This document shows positions 34,402 through 43,904 of a stretch of 64,000 nucleotides of DNA, one piece after another (position 1 is the first letter of the stretch; the number at the start of each line of letters is the position of its first letter). The notes beneath the pieces are model-generated. The model saw nothing but the letters and a program-made list of their open reading frames with translations. It was not told the DNA's origin and made no database searches. Source of the DNA: CAYIBZ01 sp964361795. GTDB taxonomy: Bacteria > Patescibacteriota > Minisyncoccia > UBA6257 > WO2-44-18. The stretch lies in NCBI GenBank assembly GCA_964361795.1, contig CAYIBZ010000002.1, forward strand, positions 1 to 64,000, read 5' to 3'. A program made the translations under genes and the position numbers.

Positions 34402-36116
34402 TCTATAATTTGATTAATTGGGTTCATTTCCGTATCCAAAGTCGATAGATCGCCAAGAGCCGAATGATTTTCCCAAGAACGCAGAACCCTCCTCATGATT
34501 TTGCCGCTTTTGGTTTTTGGTAATTTTTCAACAAACTCGATCTCGCGCGGCACTTCATGGGCCGCCAATCGCTCTTTAACAAAATTAGCGATCTCCGTCT
34601 TTAAATTTTCTGTGGGAGAAAAATTCGGTTTTAAAATTAAAAATGACTTTACGATATTACCATAAATATGGTGCGGCTTTCCAACCACTCCCGCTTCAGC
34701 CACCGCTGGATGGGTAATTAAAGTGCTTTCGATTTCAAATGGACTGATCCGCTCTGCTCCGCTCTTAATCATGTCGTCTTCTCTTCCTTGAAACCAAAAA
34801 TATCCGTCTTTATCTTGATAAGCCATATCACCGGATATATACCAGTTTTTCTCAAAATAAGAATCAAATTTTTTTTGATTATTCCAAACTGTTTTCATCA
34901 ATCCCGGCCAAGGAGTTTTTATGGCCAATCGGCCTACCGTACCTGGCGGCAATTCAGCGGCTTTATTGTCTAGAATAGCGGCCACGATACCTGGCAGCGC
35001 TTTACCCATCGATCCCTTGCGGATTGGCAAACAAGGGTAATTATTGATGAGCTGATGTCCATTTTCAGTCATGTACCAAGAATCGTGAATTGGGATGCCA
35101 AGTTTTTCCGTAGTCCATTCAATCAAACTAGGATTCAGGGGTTCGCCGGCACTAACAATATGTCTCAATGATTTAGCCTGATGAATCGGCATTTGATAAT
35201 AACGCAACAACCGAAAAGCTGTGGGCGTACTATACCAAACAGTTATTTTCCGCTTAGCAAGAAACTGAATCCAACTGGAAGGGTTAAATGGCCCTTCCAA
35301 AATATGCGCGGCTACGCCCAAAAGGAGCGGCGCAAAAAAATTGTAGACCATCCCCGTTACCCAACCCGGATCGCCGGTATTCCAATAATTATCTCTGGGG
35401 CGAAGGTCCAGCACGTACTTGGCGGTAACAAGATGTCCAATCATTGCGCGCTGTGAGAGTAATATGCCTTTAGGTTTAGCTGTAGAACCAGAGGTATAAT
35501 GGATAATAAACGGGGTTTCCAAATCGCCAAAATGAATGTCTAAACGATTGCCTTGATTTTTTAAATTCTCTAGTAAATCAAAAATATTGACCCCTAATAC
35601 GCTATTATTTTTTACGTCAGCCGCCAAAATATTCTTTAGGGTAGGAATTTTAGAAAATGGCACATTGGGCAACAATTTATCTGTAGTATAGATCCAAGTT
35701 GCTCCACAATCTTTAAGCCGATCCTCAATCGCGTCGGGACCAAACGCCTCAAAAAGCGGCACAACAATCGCTCCGCATTTGACAGCGGCATGCAAAACAT
35801 AAACATAGGCAATGGACTTAGGCGCGTATAAAGCGAATCGATCACCAGCTTTAAGGCCGGCTGCTTGAAGATTGGATGTCAAAATATCTGTATAATTAGA
35901 AAGCTGTTTAAATGTAATGCCATTAACCTTTTGGTCAGTAGACTGAAAAATAATCGCTTGTTTTTCGCCATTTCCCTTTTGAACCTGATAATTAGTAACT
36001 TCGTAAGCGTAGTTTACTTTCCCGGTCTTGTGCCAAGAAAACTCACCGTGCCACTTCTCCCATGAAAATTCGGCGTATTCCTTTTGATAATCTCTTAAAT
36101 TAGGTTGTGAGATCAT
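34398..36116 (-). CDS. Acyl-CoA/acyl-ACP synthetase (ANL superfamily)
   Basis: About 572-residue adenylate-forming ligase most like acetyl- and medium-chain acyl-CoA synthetases. IIHYTSGSTAKPKGILLSQ is the P-loop, YMTENG the A5 motif, YISGDMAYQDKDGYFWFQGREDDMIKSGAERISP the hinge region, and KTKSGKIMRR holds the catalytic C-terminal lysine. The ATG at 36116 begins the family-like sequence. Because ACP follows with a four-base overlap, I infer it charges that ACP rather than CoA. The acid is unknown; the upstream reductase may make a 2-hydroxy acid. Confidence 0.82.
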   Translation of the reverse strand: MISQPNLRDYQKEYAEFSWEKWHGEFSWHKTGKVNYAYEVTNYQVQKGNGEKQAIIFQSTDQKVNGITFKQLSNYTDILTSNLQAAGLKAGDRFALYAPKSIAYVYVLHAAVKCGAIVVPLFEAFGPDAIEDRLKDCGATWIYTTDKLLPNVPFSKIPTLKNILAADVKNNSVLGVNIFDLLENLKNQGNRLDIHFGDLETPFIIHYTSGSTAKPKGILLSQRAMIGHLVTAKYVLDLRPRDNYWNTGDPGWVTGMVYNFFAPLLLGVAAHILEGPFNPSSWIQFLAKRKITVWYSTPTAFRLLRYYQMPIHQAKSLRHIVSAGEPLNPSLIEWTTEKLGIPIHDSWYMTENGHQLINNYPCLPIRKGSMGKALPGIVAAILDNKAAELPPGTVGRLAIKTPWPGLMKTVWNNQKKFDSYFEKNWYISGDMAYQDKDGYFWFQGREDDMIKSGAERISPFEIESTLITHPAVAEAGVVGKPHHIYGNIVKSFLILKPNFSPTENLKTEIANFVKERLAAHEVPREIEFVEKLPKTKSGKIMRRVLRSWENHSALGDLSTLDTEMNPINQIIE

Positions 36117-36132
36117 GTTTTTGTATGAGGTT

Positions 36133-36161
36133 ATTTTACATATAAAACCTTGAATTTTAAA
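36133..36161 (-). promoter_or_regulatory. Candidate promoter of the acyl-ACP operon
   Basis: TTTAAA, a 17-base spacer and TAAAAT, between the terminator at 36187-36215 and the ligase ATG. The leader would be about nine bases and has no ribosome-binding site. Confidence 0.42.
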
Positions 36162-36186
36162 GATTGTATTCAGTTCACTAAATCTA

Positions 36187-36215
36187 AAATAAAAAAGCCT
36201 ACTCAACAGTAGGCT
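36187..36215 (-). terminator. Terminator overlapping the reductase stop codon
   Basis: AGCCTAC / GTAGGCT stem, six-base loop and TTTTTTATTTT on the minus strand. The TAG stop is formed by the hairpin itself. Confidence 0.85.
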
Positions 36216-37146
36216 CGTCAGAATAATTTATAATGTCATATTCAATCGCCTTCATTAGGGCATAAAGTGTCTCATTCACGGGTACAGAGATTTTGTGCTT
36301 ACTTGCTAAACGGACTACGGTGCCAACAAAGCTCTCAAATTCGAGCTTTCGTTTACGAATTCTCACATCTCTTTGAGTTGAACTCACATAGGCGCCAAAA
36401 GATTTCCCGGATTCTAAAACATCTGCGCAATCTTTCGGAGTCAAAATCACCCCTTCTTTATTACCGACATTAACAACTTCCAAAATCAAAGCTGATAGTA
36501 TTTGAGCAGATTCTGGACACTCATGAAAACGATTGAAAGGCAAATTACAAACTGCCGTAGGAATATTGATAGTACAATTCCATAAGAACTTTTTCCACAT
36601 CGCCTTGCGAATATCAGGTGCATTAAATGAAGGAATGCCGGACGTTTTAAAAATTTTATTAATTGCCGTTACCCGACCGGTAATCTCACCGCTCCATTCT
36701 CCAAAATTAATTTCGCCTTTATCTTTGTGACGTACAAATCCCTGTTTATCGACTGAAACGCCAACTAATGTAAGACCGGGCAAAACCCGTTCAGGACCGA
36801 TTACAGAACTAATCTTTCCCGCGTTATCAATGCCATTTTGAATTGTTAGTACCGTAGTATTTTTACCAACCGCTGATTTAATCGCCTGAGCCGCTTCTTC
36901 GGTGTCGTAAGATTTCACTGTAAACAATATAAAGTCAGCTTCTGGCAAACCAACTAAAGATTCGTAAATCTTAATTGGGTAAATATCAAAATCGCCCTTC
37001 ATACTACGAACCCTAACGCCATTCTTACGGAAATGAACTAAATTCTGTCCTCTAGTAATGAAAGTAACATCAAACTTAGCTCGCGCTAATAGCGCGCCGA
37101 AATACGCGCCAACTGCTCCGGCACCCATAACGTAGATTCTATCCAC
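36199..37146 (-). CDS. panE: Ketopantoate reductase-like protein (PanE/ApbA family)
   Basis: 315 residues. YVMGAGAVGAYFGALLA binds NADPH; ILFTVKSYDTEEA, TIQNGIDN and AMWKKFLWNCTINIPTA (catalytic lysine) mark the family. The start is GTG with GGGGG upstream. Classic PanE makes pantoate for CoA, but no panB or panC is near; instead it lies directly upstream of an acyl-AMP ligase and ACP. I infer either support of pantetheine supply or reduction of another 2-keto acid that the ligase then activates. It ends in its own terminator, so it can be transcribed separately. Confidence 0.82.
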   Translation of the reverse strand: MDRIYVMGAGAVGAYFGALLARAKFDVTFITRGQNLVHFRKNGVRVRSMKGDFDIYPIKIYESLVGLPEADFILFTVKSYDTEEAAQAIKSAVGKNTTVLTIQNGIDNAGKISSVIGPERVLPGLTLVGVSVDKQGFVRHKDKGEINFGEWSGEITGRVTAINKIFKTSGIPSFNAPDIRKAMWKKFLWNCTINIPTAVCNLPFNRFHECPESAQILSALILEVVNVGNKEGVILTPKDCADVLESGKSFGAYVSSTQRDVRIRKRKLEFESFVGTVVRLASKHKISVPVNETLYALMKAIEYDIINYSDEPTVE

Positions 37147-37208
37147 GAAACACCCCCAAATGTTGTTTTCAAAGAACTATCGAAGATTAATGAAAAAATA
37201 GCATAAAA

Positions 37209-38549
37209 TCAAGTCCACCTTGATCGTTCAAGTAAGAACTCGGCAATTCTTTTACCTGATTGACCGTCAATTTTATAGCATTGCTCTTTAACAAATTTAG
37301 ATCTTTGCTCCCAATCGGCTTCGCTATTGCGAATGTAAAATTCAATTTTCCTTAATAAATCCTCTGGACTTTTAGCCAACTTGAAAGAGCCGCTTTCATA
37401 AACCCTGCGAACATGATTAAAATCCAACCACCGCGCGACACTTTTCATGTATGGGCGCTTTTCCAATCCGTCAAAACCAATCAAAATAACCGGTTTTTTA
37501 AAAATTGCCGCGTCAATGCCAATCGTTGCTCCGCCAACAACAGCAACATCGCAGTTGGCCAAACAATCCGCAAGCCAATTTAAGTCCGCTATATCCAATT
37601 CCTGATCGCGGGAAATTCCTGGCTTAAACTGGTAACCAGGTTTATCAATAAAACATTTATTATTTGGAATGAAACCGTCTAATGAAACTTCATCATTAGG
37701 CGTCAATCTTATTAAGATCTGATAACCAGAGTTCTTAAGTATTTCCATAAAGTGCCAATCTATATCCCAAAAACGTTTACCATTGGGAGAAAATAAAATT
37801 AATTTTTGACTAGGATTTAAATTAATCTTTTTGAAAAAAGCTTCCCGAGAAGTGCGCACACCGGTAAAATAATGATCGAATTGCGGAATGCCACTAATAA
37901 AAATATCTCTTGGTCTCATCCCTCCAAAACGCATAGCCTCATCATGAATTATCTCATTGTGAACGATAAGTTTATCGGGTTTAACGCGAAAGAACCCCTT
38001 AGTGGTAAAGTTGTCCCAAGATCGGATCATGCCAACCGTACCTTTTTTAAATTTTTTGGCCGCTGCTAAAAACTTAATATCATAATCATTAAAAATATCT
38101 GTAGCAAAAATCAAATCTGGTTGGTATTTTTCAAAATATTTCACAATTGGCCGATAATTTATCGTCCACAAATCTGCTAATCTTACAGCTCTTTTTATAA
38201 AACCGAGGTGGCTAAAAAATTTCAAAAATACAATGGATATCAAAAATTTCAATACTTTTCCTTTCTCCCAATAACGCTCCCGATTATGAATTAACAAAGT
38301 ACGGCTGTCTGCCAATACGCTTCCCAAAAAACGGAACAGAGTGTCCTGGCGAGAAAACGAAATAGAATCAATACCTTCAATAGAAATTCGATTGTCGCTA
38401 TATCTCTTTACAAAGTAATCAACTTTGTAGTCAGGAACCAAAATAATAATCTTGATATCCGAATTAGCCTTAAGAAAATTAAAAGCGTCAGTAGATAAAA
38501 TATTCCTAGAAATAAAAGGATTAAAGGCGGTTATAAAAATTGTTTTCAT
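37209..38549 (-). CDS. CDP-glycerol-transferase-like glycosyltransferase (SWDN family, copy 4)
   Basis: 446 residues with MIRSWDNFTTKGFFRVKP, DKLIVHNEIIHDEA then ISGIPQFDHY, and VVGGATIGIDAAIFKKPVILIGFDG. Most similar to copies 1 (3782) and 5 (48575); all three end in a QxxKxDGxxGxRxAxxLL-like tail. The ATG overlaps the GNAT gene stop by four bases. Substrate unknown. Confidence 0.68.
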   Translation of the reverse strand: MKTIFITAFNPFISRNILSTDAFNFLKANSDIKIIILVPDYKVDYFVKRYSDNRISIEGIDSISFSRQDTLFRFLGSVLADSRTLLIHNRERYWEKGKVLKFLISIVFLKFFSHLGFIKRAVRLADLWTINYRPIVKYFEKYQPDLIFATDIFNDYDIKFLAAAKKFKKGTVGMIRSWDNFTTKGFFRVKPDKLIVHNEIIHDEAMRFGGMRPRDIFISGIPQFDHYFTGVRTSREAFFKKINLNPSQKLILFSPNGKRFWDIDWHFMEILKNSGYQILIRLTPNDEVSLDGFIPNNKCFIDKPGYQFKPGISRDQELDIADLNWLADCLANCDVAVVGGATIGIDAAIFKKPVILIGFDGLEKRPYMKSVARWLDFNHVRRVYESGSFKLAKSPEDLLRKIEFYIRNSEADWEQRSKFVKEQCYKIDGQSGKRIAEFLLERSRWT

Positions 38550-38992
38550 TTTCTAGGAAAATTAATCCTATAAAAGTTTGTTTCCACTTTCATAAAACCC
38601 ATGGATTGATACATTTTGTTAGCATCCACTCGCTTAGGATTAGTGCGCAAACTAATATGTTTAGCGCGCTTTTTTTGGGCAATATCAATAGCTTTTTCTA
38701 TTAAAATTCGCCCTAGTCCCCAAGCCCGATAAGGCGCGTCAACAATCAGATCTTCGACTTCAGCAATAATGCCGGTCGGAATTTTTGTTAGATAGACAAT
38801 TAAAGATGCCGCTATCACGCCTTTGCTTCTAATCGCCAAAAGATAAAAATCTTTCTGGGATAGCATCTTTTTAAGATAACTCAAAGACGTCGGCTTAGGC
38901 GCCGTTGCCGTTAAACTTAATTGCGAAGTCAGATAATTAAGCTGACTCAAGACCGATTTAGCGGCTTTTTTTAAGATTTTAACTTTAAACAT
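38546..38992 (-). CDS. GNAT acetyltransferase
   Basis: 148-residue GCN5-related N-acetyltransferase. IIAEVEDLIVDAPYRAWGLGRILIEKAI contains the acetyl-CoA loop (R/Q-x-x-G-x-G/A variant, here YRAWGLGR) and NKMYQSMGF the last conserved strand. It is coupled to the downstream glycosyltransferase (ATGA) and follows a methyltransferase, so sugar N-acetylation is possible; ribosomal or metabolite acetylation are alternatives. Confidence 0.8.
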   Translation of the reverse strand: MFKVKILKKAAKSVLSQLNYLTSQLSLTATAPKPTSLSYLKKMLSQKDFYLLAIRSKGVIAASLIVYLTKIPTGIIAEVEDLIVDAPYRAWGLGRILIEKAIDIAQKKRAKHISLRTNPKRVDANKMYQSMGFMKVETNFYRINFPRK

Positions 38993-39002
38993 ATGCTTTT
39001 GT

Positions 39003-39755
39003 TTATTTCTTTGTAGTAATAATATAAAGAGAACTGCCGAACATTATGGGTACGGACCTCAAAAACAAAGATTCTAGTTTCAGCCAAGCAGTAAAGATAC
39101 TATTAATCGGCCCAGGCAAAATGAAATCGAAGTTGTGCGGCCGTTGATTCGGAAGAAAAATTTTCTCAAAAAAACGCCTGATAATAATTGCCGGTACAGA
39201 CGGAATAACAAAATAGCTGGACTCTAAGACTTTTAATCCAACCTGTTCTAATTTCTTAATCAGATCTTTTTTGCGATAGCGACGGCGATGACCAAGATAC
39301 TCGTCTTGGGCATTCCACAAAAATGGCATTGCTGGCACGCTTACCATAACTAAACCCCTGCTAACGCGTTTCATTTCCTCTAGGGCGGTAATATCTTGTT
39401 CTAAGTGCTCCAAAACATCAAAAGCAGTTACTAAATCAAAATGATTATCAGGATAAGAAATGCTTTCAGCTCGTCCCAAGACCAATTCTTTAAATCCTCG
39501 CTCCCGACAAAAGTCCAGTGCCTCTTTGGCCGGATCAATTCCTACCACAGAACCAAAGTCTTTCAAGAATAGAATATTACCCCCGCTCCCGCAACCGACG
39601 TCCAAGATAAGATTATCAACTCCATTCAAATATCTCTTCAGTACGGAATTAAGAATGGCTCTTTTTCCAACAAACCACCAGTGAAAATTTTCCTTTTCCG
39701 CCATTCGCTGGTATTCTTCTTTTTTTAAAAGATTATCCTGGCAATTGGAAATCAT
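39003..39755 (-). CDS. Class I SAM methyltransferase
   Basis: About 250 residues of the Methyltransf_11/12 type: LDVGCGSGGNILFL, GIDPAKEAL, DLVTAFDVLEHLEQDITALEEMKRV and VSVPAMPFLWNAQDEYLGHRRRYRKKDL. The last block is common in glycan-locus methyltransferases. The ATG at 39755 is chosen; an ATG nine codons earlier is possible. It lies 41 bases downstream of the YfhO-like gene. Confidence 0.8.
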   Translation of the reverse strand: MISNCQDNLLKKEEYQRMAEKENFHWWFVGKRAILNSVLKRYLNGVDNLILDVGCGSGGNILFLKDFGSVVGIDPAKEALDFCRERGFKELVLGRAESISYPDNHFDLVTAFDVLEHLEQDITALEEMKRVSRGLVMVSVPAMPFLWNAQDEYLGHRRRYRKKDLIKKLEQVGLKVLESSYFVIPSVPAIIIRRFFEKIFLPNQRPHNFDFILPGPINSIFTAWLKLESLFLRSVPIMFGSSLYIITTKK

Positions 39756-39796
39756 AATCACACCATACAATAAAATAAACATCGGCACAACGCAAC

Positions 39797-41929
39797 CTAC
39801 TTTAAAAAACTGCTTGGTTTAAATAAATCCCAAGGATTATAAACGAATTCCACTTCATGGGTTCCAGCCGGGACAAAAATACCCATAAAAACGGTGTTTA
39901 CTGAATAAATTGGAACTTCCGAATCATCGATCAATGCTTTCCATCCCGGCAAAAAGTTTTGAGAAAATACTAAAAATTGTTTTTCGTTGGAATTAACAGC
40001 CAATTTGATAAAAGAATTCTCTTTTTCTTTAATTGTTATTTCTCCGTCACCCACCCTAAAAGTTTCTGACTGGCAGGATGGACAAACCACAAAAGTGTCT
40101 TTAAAACCATTGTCACGCCAGGAGTTGAAAGCCAATTCCTCATTTTGAGAAAAAATCACCTTCTCGGAAAAATAAACCGCCGGTTTCGCCTCTGGATTAA
40201 TATATAAGAGAGCTCTGGGAATATGTTTTTTACCGTTAATATTCACTGCCATAAAATCAAATTGAACAAATTCTCCGGTTTGAGGAAGGCTTACGTCATA
40301 AGCTTCCAGCTTAAAACCGCTAAAAATGTATTTAATCCCCAAAAAATCAAGTAGGGGCTTTCTCTTATTAAACAATAAATGAATCAGTTCGTTTGGCGTA
40401 ATATCGTGCTTTGTTAATTTCTCTGCAAGATCAATGTTGATCTGCCTTGCGCCTATCCATCCTAAAAGACGGGCGACATTGAAAGGGATTAAAGAATCGT
40501 AAAGTTCTGACGAGGGTATGCCATATAAAAGATTCAAATTCGGATGAAACGACTCGAGATCAAAGAGAAGTTCCTCATTAGGTTTATCGGGTAGCGGAGA
40601 TTTAGGACCGAAAGCATAAACAAAGAAACGATAATTATCCGCAAGTGGGGAAAAGACAATCCCCGGAGGCAATTTTTTAAACATTCGAACGCTCTCGGGT
40701 AATTTTTCCACCAAAGCTCTCGGAAATTCTTTGAAAACAGCGCTAAAATTTATTGCAAAATCTATAATCAACAAAATGATTAAAATCAAAAACCATTTTT
40801 GATTTTTTATTTTAGCCAAAAAATGTTGCGCTCCAAAAGCGGCCATTGTCGCCGCCGCAAAAGATCCGATGAACATAAAACGAGAAGGGCCGCGGAAAAA
40901 ACTGAAAATAGGAAGGTGCTGAAAAAACCAAAAAAGCGGCGAATAATGAAAACTGGTCAACAAGGCAATAATAAAAAGCCACTTAAAGAACCTTAGGGTC
41001 TTGTCTTTTCTGAAAAAAGACGCCGCCATAAACAAAAACGGAATTAATCCCATGTAAACATAGGCATCGCCTCCGCCTTGTAATGGGTAAAAAAACCGCA
41101 ATAGGTCAATCGGCTGAAGGCCACCGCCTCCGCCGCTTAACCCTTCTTGATATGATAAACCGCCGCTCCTGCCTGAAGATTGGGTCAGAATAAAGGTAGG
41201 AATCAACTGAATTAATCCAACAAGGCCGCCGATAAAATTGATAAGAATAAAGAATAAAATTAATTTTTTCCAACTCTTTTTGCGGATCCCCAAATACAGC
41301 GTAAATCCCAAAGCGGCTACGAGAGCGTAAAATGGTTGCCAGTAAGTTGTACCGGAGACAAATCCAAAAGCGATAGTGGCAGACCCTGCCAATAAATAAC
41401 CGACCCAACCTTCACCGCTTTGAACTTTTTTATTAACCCTCCAGATTATCAGAAATAAAAGAGGAAGAATTAGAGTGCCTGCCGCGCTCATAGTAGTATC
41501 CAAATAATGCAGTTCAGCGATGAAGAATGCTATTCCCCCGATCAAAGGCGCTAAAACACCAAGATCTAATGCGATCAAAAATTCAAACATGAAAAACAGC
41601 GCCAGAACTAGCGTGATAAAAAAAACCGCGTGATATGCATCAATTGGCGAAAAAATCCTAAGAAAAACTTGCGTCAGAGGAGAAAAAAATTGGATAGCGC
41701 TAGCAAACATTGGGAAACCACCGCCGTTCAGCGGATTCCAAAATGGACTTTCTCCGCTTGTCCAGGAATCTTTGATAAAGGTCCAGCTGGATATAACATA
41801 CTCCAGTGAATCTCCAATAAGGATTTTTTGTCCGATTAGAAGCGGCCAAAATATCAACAACACCAAAAACGTCGCAACTAGGAGTCGTTTCCACCAACGA
41901 TTGAAAATTTTTTCAAGAACTAATTGCAT
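39797..41929 (-). CDS. YfhO-family polytopic membrane protein
   Basis: About 710 residues with roughly 11-12 membrane helices in the first 400 residues, an acidic first loop with GDSLEYVISSW and FWNPLNGGG, and a soluble C-terminal domain ending FSQNFLPGWKALID...GTHEVEFVYNP, which is the typical YfhO ending. Some YfhO proteins have been linked to glycosylation of teichoic acids; GT-C-like activity is inferred. A two-cysteine CPSC sits in the C-terminal domain. The ATG overlaps the stop of the upstream methyltransferase gene by ten bases. Confidence 0.72.
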   Translation of the reverse strand: MQLVLEKIFNRWWKRLLVATFLVLLIFWPLLIGQKILIGDSLEYVISSWTFIKDSWTSGESPFWNPLNGGGFPMFASAIQFFSPLTQVFLRIFSPIDAYHAVFFITLVLALFFMFEFLIALDLGVLAPLIGGIAFFIAELHYLDTTMSAAGTLILPLLFLIIWRVNKKVQSGEGWVGYLLAGSATIAFGFVSGTTYWQPFYALVAALGFTLYLGIRKKSWKKLILFFILINFIGGLVGLIQLIPTFILTQSSGRSGGLSYQEGLSGGGGGLQPIDLLRFFYPLQGGGDAYVYMGLIPFLFMAASFFRKDKTLRFFKWLFIIALLTSFHYSPLFWFFQHLPIFSFFRGPSRFMFIGSFAAATMAAFGAQHFLAKIKNQKWFLILIILLIIDFAINFSAVFKEFPRALVEKLPESVRMFKKLPPGIVFSPLADNYRFFVYAFGPKSPLPDKPNEELLFDLESFHPNLNLLYGIPSSELYDSLIPFNVARLLGWIGARQINIDLAEKLTKHDITPNELIHLLFNKRKPLLDFLGIKYIFSGFKLEAYDVSLPQTGEFVQFDFMAVNINGKKHIPRALLYINPEAKPAVYFSEKVIFSQNEELAFNSWRDNGFKDTFVVCPSCQSETFRVGDGEITIKEKENSFIKLAVNSNEKQFLVFSQNFLPGWKALIDDSEVPIYSVNTVFMGIFVPAGTHEVEFVYNPWDLFKPSSFLK

Positions 41930-42846
41930 TTTCGTTTGAGAACACAAAAAACTTGCGCAGTTTTTGAGAATGGAAGCCGCAGAAAATCAAAGGCAGCAGT
42001 GAAAGCCGCAACTGGACCGAAAAGCGGGTGTAAATGCATCGGTCTAATAGCGCTTATAGAAATCAGATCTTTGTCGGCCAGAAATCCTAAAATACTAGCA
42101 GTCCATTGGGGAGCGCCCTGAGTATATGAAAAAGAAACAACGTCCAGTCCGCATTCTTTTGCTAGTAAACAAAGTGATGACTTACTGAAAAGCACCCAGT
42201 GTCGCGGGCAATGAAGGCCGCCCCAATTGTGGTTTCGGAAAAAATAGCGATCAACGGTATCAATGTTCGGCGTTTTAATTACAATTAGACCGCGAGGCGA
42301 AACGATTTCTCTGAGTTTCTCCATAATCAATCGAGGATCGGATACGTGTTCCAAAAGATTAATCAGCAAAATCAAGTCAAAATTCCTGCCAGCTTTGTAA
42401 TCTTCTATTCTCTGCGAATGAAAAACATGGCCTTGCCGCTCGGCCGCTTTTCTTGCAGATTCGGCAAAATCAACAACGTGGGTTTCTTTGATCCGCGAAT
42501 CGGACGCCTTTACCAAACTAAGTAAATCGCCGATCCCCCCGCCGATATCCAATACCGACAGATTGTCGCCAGAAATATTTTTTAGAATATTCCTAAACAT
42601 TCTGATTTCTAAAAAACTCTTGATCCTTCGTAAGAACCTCAACCCGCCGTCAGAAAAAGAATAATAAGTCGGTGGATAAATTTCCTCTAGACGATCCACT
42701 GGAGGATCTTTCAAAAATATCACCGGGCAATTATTGCAATAATAATATTGGAATTTTCTCTCCAAGGTACGGTATTCGGAATCCCAGCCGTGGGTAAAAA
42801 AATGGGTATTGGCATTTTTGCAAATCGGGCAAATAACTTTTTCCAT
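41920..42846 (-). CDS. Zinc-ribbon SAM methyltransferase
   Basis: 308 residues. An N-terminal zinc ribbon (CPIC near residue 6, CNNC near residue 37) is followed by LDIGGGIGDLLSL, HVVDFAE, LLINLLEHVSDPRLIMEKLREIVSPRGLIVIKTPN and RHWVLFSKSSL. This is the C-methyltransferase-like arrangement found in deoxysugar and capsule loci. It lies one base downstream of the desaturase gene. Confidence 0.8.
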   Translation of the reverse strand: MEKVICPICKNANTHFFTHGWDSEYRTLERKFQYYYCNNCPVIFLKDPPVDRLEEIYPPTYYSFSDGGLRFLRRIKSFLEIRMFRNILKNISGDNLSVLDIGGGIGDLLSLVKASDSRIKETHVVDFAESARKAAERQGHVFHSQRIEDYKAGRNFDLILLINLLEHVSDPRLIMEKLREIVSPRGLIVIKTPNIDTVDRYFFRNHNWGGLHCPRHWVLFSKSSLCLLAKECGLDVVSFSYTQGAPQWTASILGFLADKDLISISAIRPMHLHPLFGPVAAFTAAFDFLRLPFSKTAQVFCVLKRKCN

Positions 42847-42847
42847 G

Positions 42848-43864
42848 TTATTTCCTTCTTCGGCTTTGCGCCAACAGAACCTTAAAAAACTGCCAATAAC
42901 TAGTTCGGGAATTTCTAATCAAATCACCGATAGTAGTTTCTTGAAAATATTTTTCCATATCTTTTAAGCGAGTATAGGAAATGTGGGGATCCCAATGATG
43001 GAGCATGTGACGATTAAAGCCAGCAGATCCAAATGATTGAGAAAACCAATCGTCGCCGAATAATCGAAGAGTGGCGCCATGAGGAATTTTAAAATAGTCG
43101 GCTTCCGGATCGGCATTCTCGCTGCGGTGTCTCAAGATCTGCCGAATGGTTCCCAAGAATGGCCAGAAAATAACCACGCCAAGAAACCAGGCAGCGGCCG
43201 CTGCGTAATTACCAAAGCTGATCAAAAATATAAGAATAGCGGACTGAACTACGACCAAACGAGCGGGATTTTTCCATTTAAGGACTTTTTTGACAGGTGA
43301 CGATATTTCGGCGGTTTCTAGTTCAGAATAGTGGAAAATGGTTTTTAAGGCATGGATTGCGGTAATAGCTCGGAGCAAAAAAGATGGCTTTAAAGCATTA
43401 AAATAAGACTGTTCAGTATCTTGCAGCGAACCGAGATATAAATGATGAGGCCAATGAATTTTTCTATAAGATTCAACACTAGTAAAAAGCAATGGGCAAA
43501 TCAGCCAATTGCCTAAAATATCGTTCCAACGACGATTGGGATGAATGTTAAAATGCACCGCCTCATGTAAAAACAAACTCAAAGAATGCAGCCAATAACC
43601 AATCCACATTCCGGAAAAAATTGAGGCAATCAAAGCGGCGGGAAAGCTTAAAATCGGCTGGATAAAAATAATTGCGCCAACGCCCAATAATAAAAGAAAA
43701 TAACAAACAAAAACATCTCGCCACACTATCAGGTATCTCGGCTTAAGCTGTTTGCGGAACTCGGGCCAAGAAACCGGCAAGTGGACGCTCATTTTTTCTA
43801 AATCTGGGGTCCCAGGAAGGCCTGAACGGTATTCAAGAAAATTAATGTCATCCACACTACACAT
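42848..43864 (-). CDS. Membrane fatty-acid desaturase-like diiron enzyme
   Basis: About 338 residues, four predicted membrane helices and the three histidine boxes of the FA_desaturase family: HEAVH, HWPHH and HMLHHWDPH. Known members desaturate or hydroxylate acyl chains, carotenoids or amino-linked groups using oxygen. In this locus it could act on an acyl chain carried by the ACP at 34171 or already attached to the glycan. The ATG at 43864 is preferred over an upstream TTG. A desaturase without fatty-acid synthesis genes nearby is noteworthy. Confidence 0.8.
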   Translation of the reverse strand: MCSVDDINFLEYRSGLPGTPDLEKMSVHLPVSWPEFRKQLKPRYLIVWRDVFVCYFLLLLGVGAIIFIQPILSFPAALIASIFSGMWIGYWLHSLSLFLHEAVHFNIHPNRRWNDILGNWLICPLLFTSVESYRKIHWPHHLYLGSLQDTEQSYFNALKPSFLLRAITAIHALKTIFHYSELETAEISSPVKKVLKWKNPARLVVVQSAILIFLISFGNYAAAAAWFLGVVIFWPFLGTIRQILRHRSENADPEADYFKIPHGATLRLFGDDWFSQSFGSAGFNRHMLHHWDPHISYTRLKDMEKYFQETTIGDLIRNSRTSYWQFFKVLLAQSRRRK

Positions 43865-43904
43865 CTTATAGAAAATAGACCTCAAAAACAATCTTTCTAT
43901 GGAT

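Noticed and set aside
36199..37146. A pantothenate biosynthesis operon
   Set aside because: No panB, panC or panD is adjacent; only the PanE-like reductase is present, so its role is left open.
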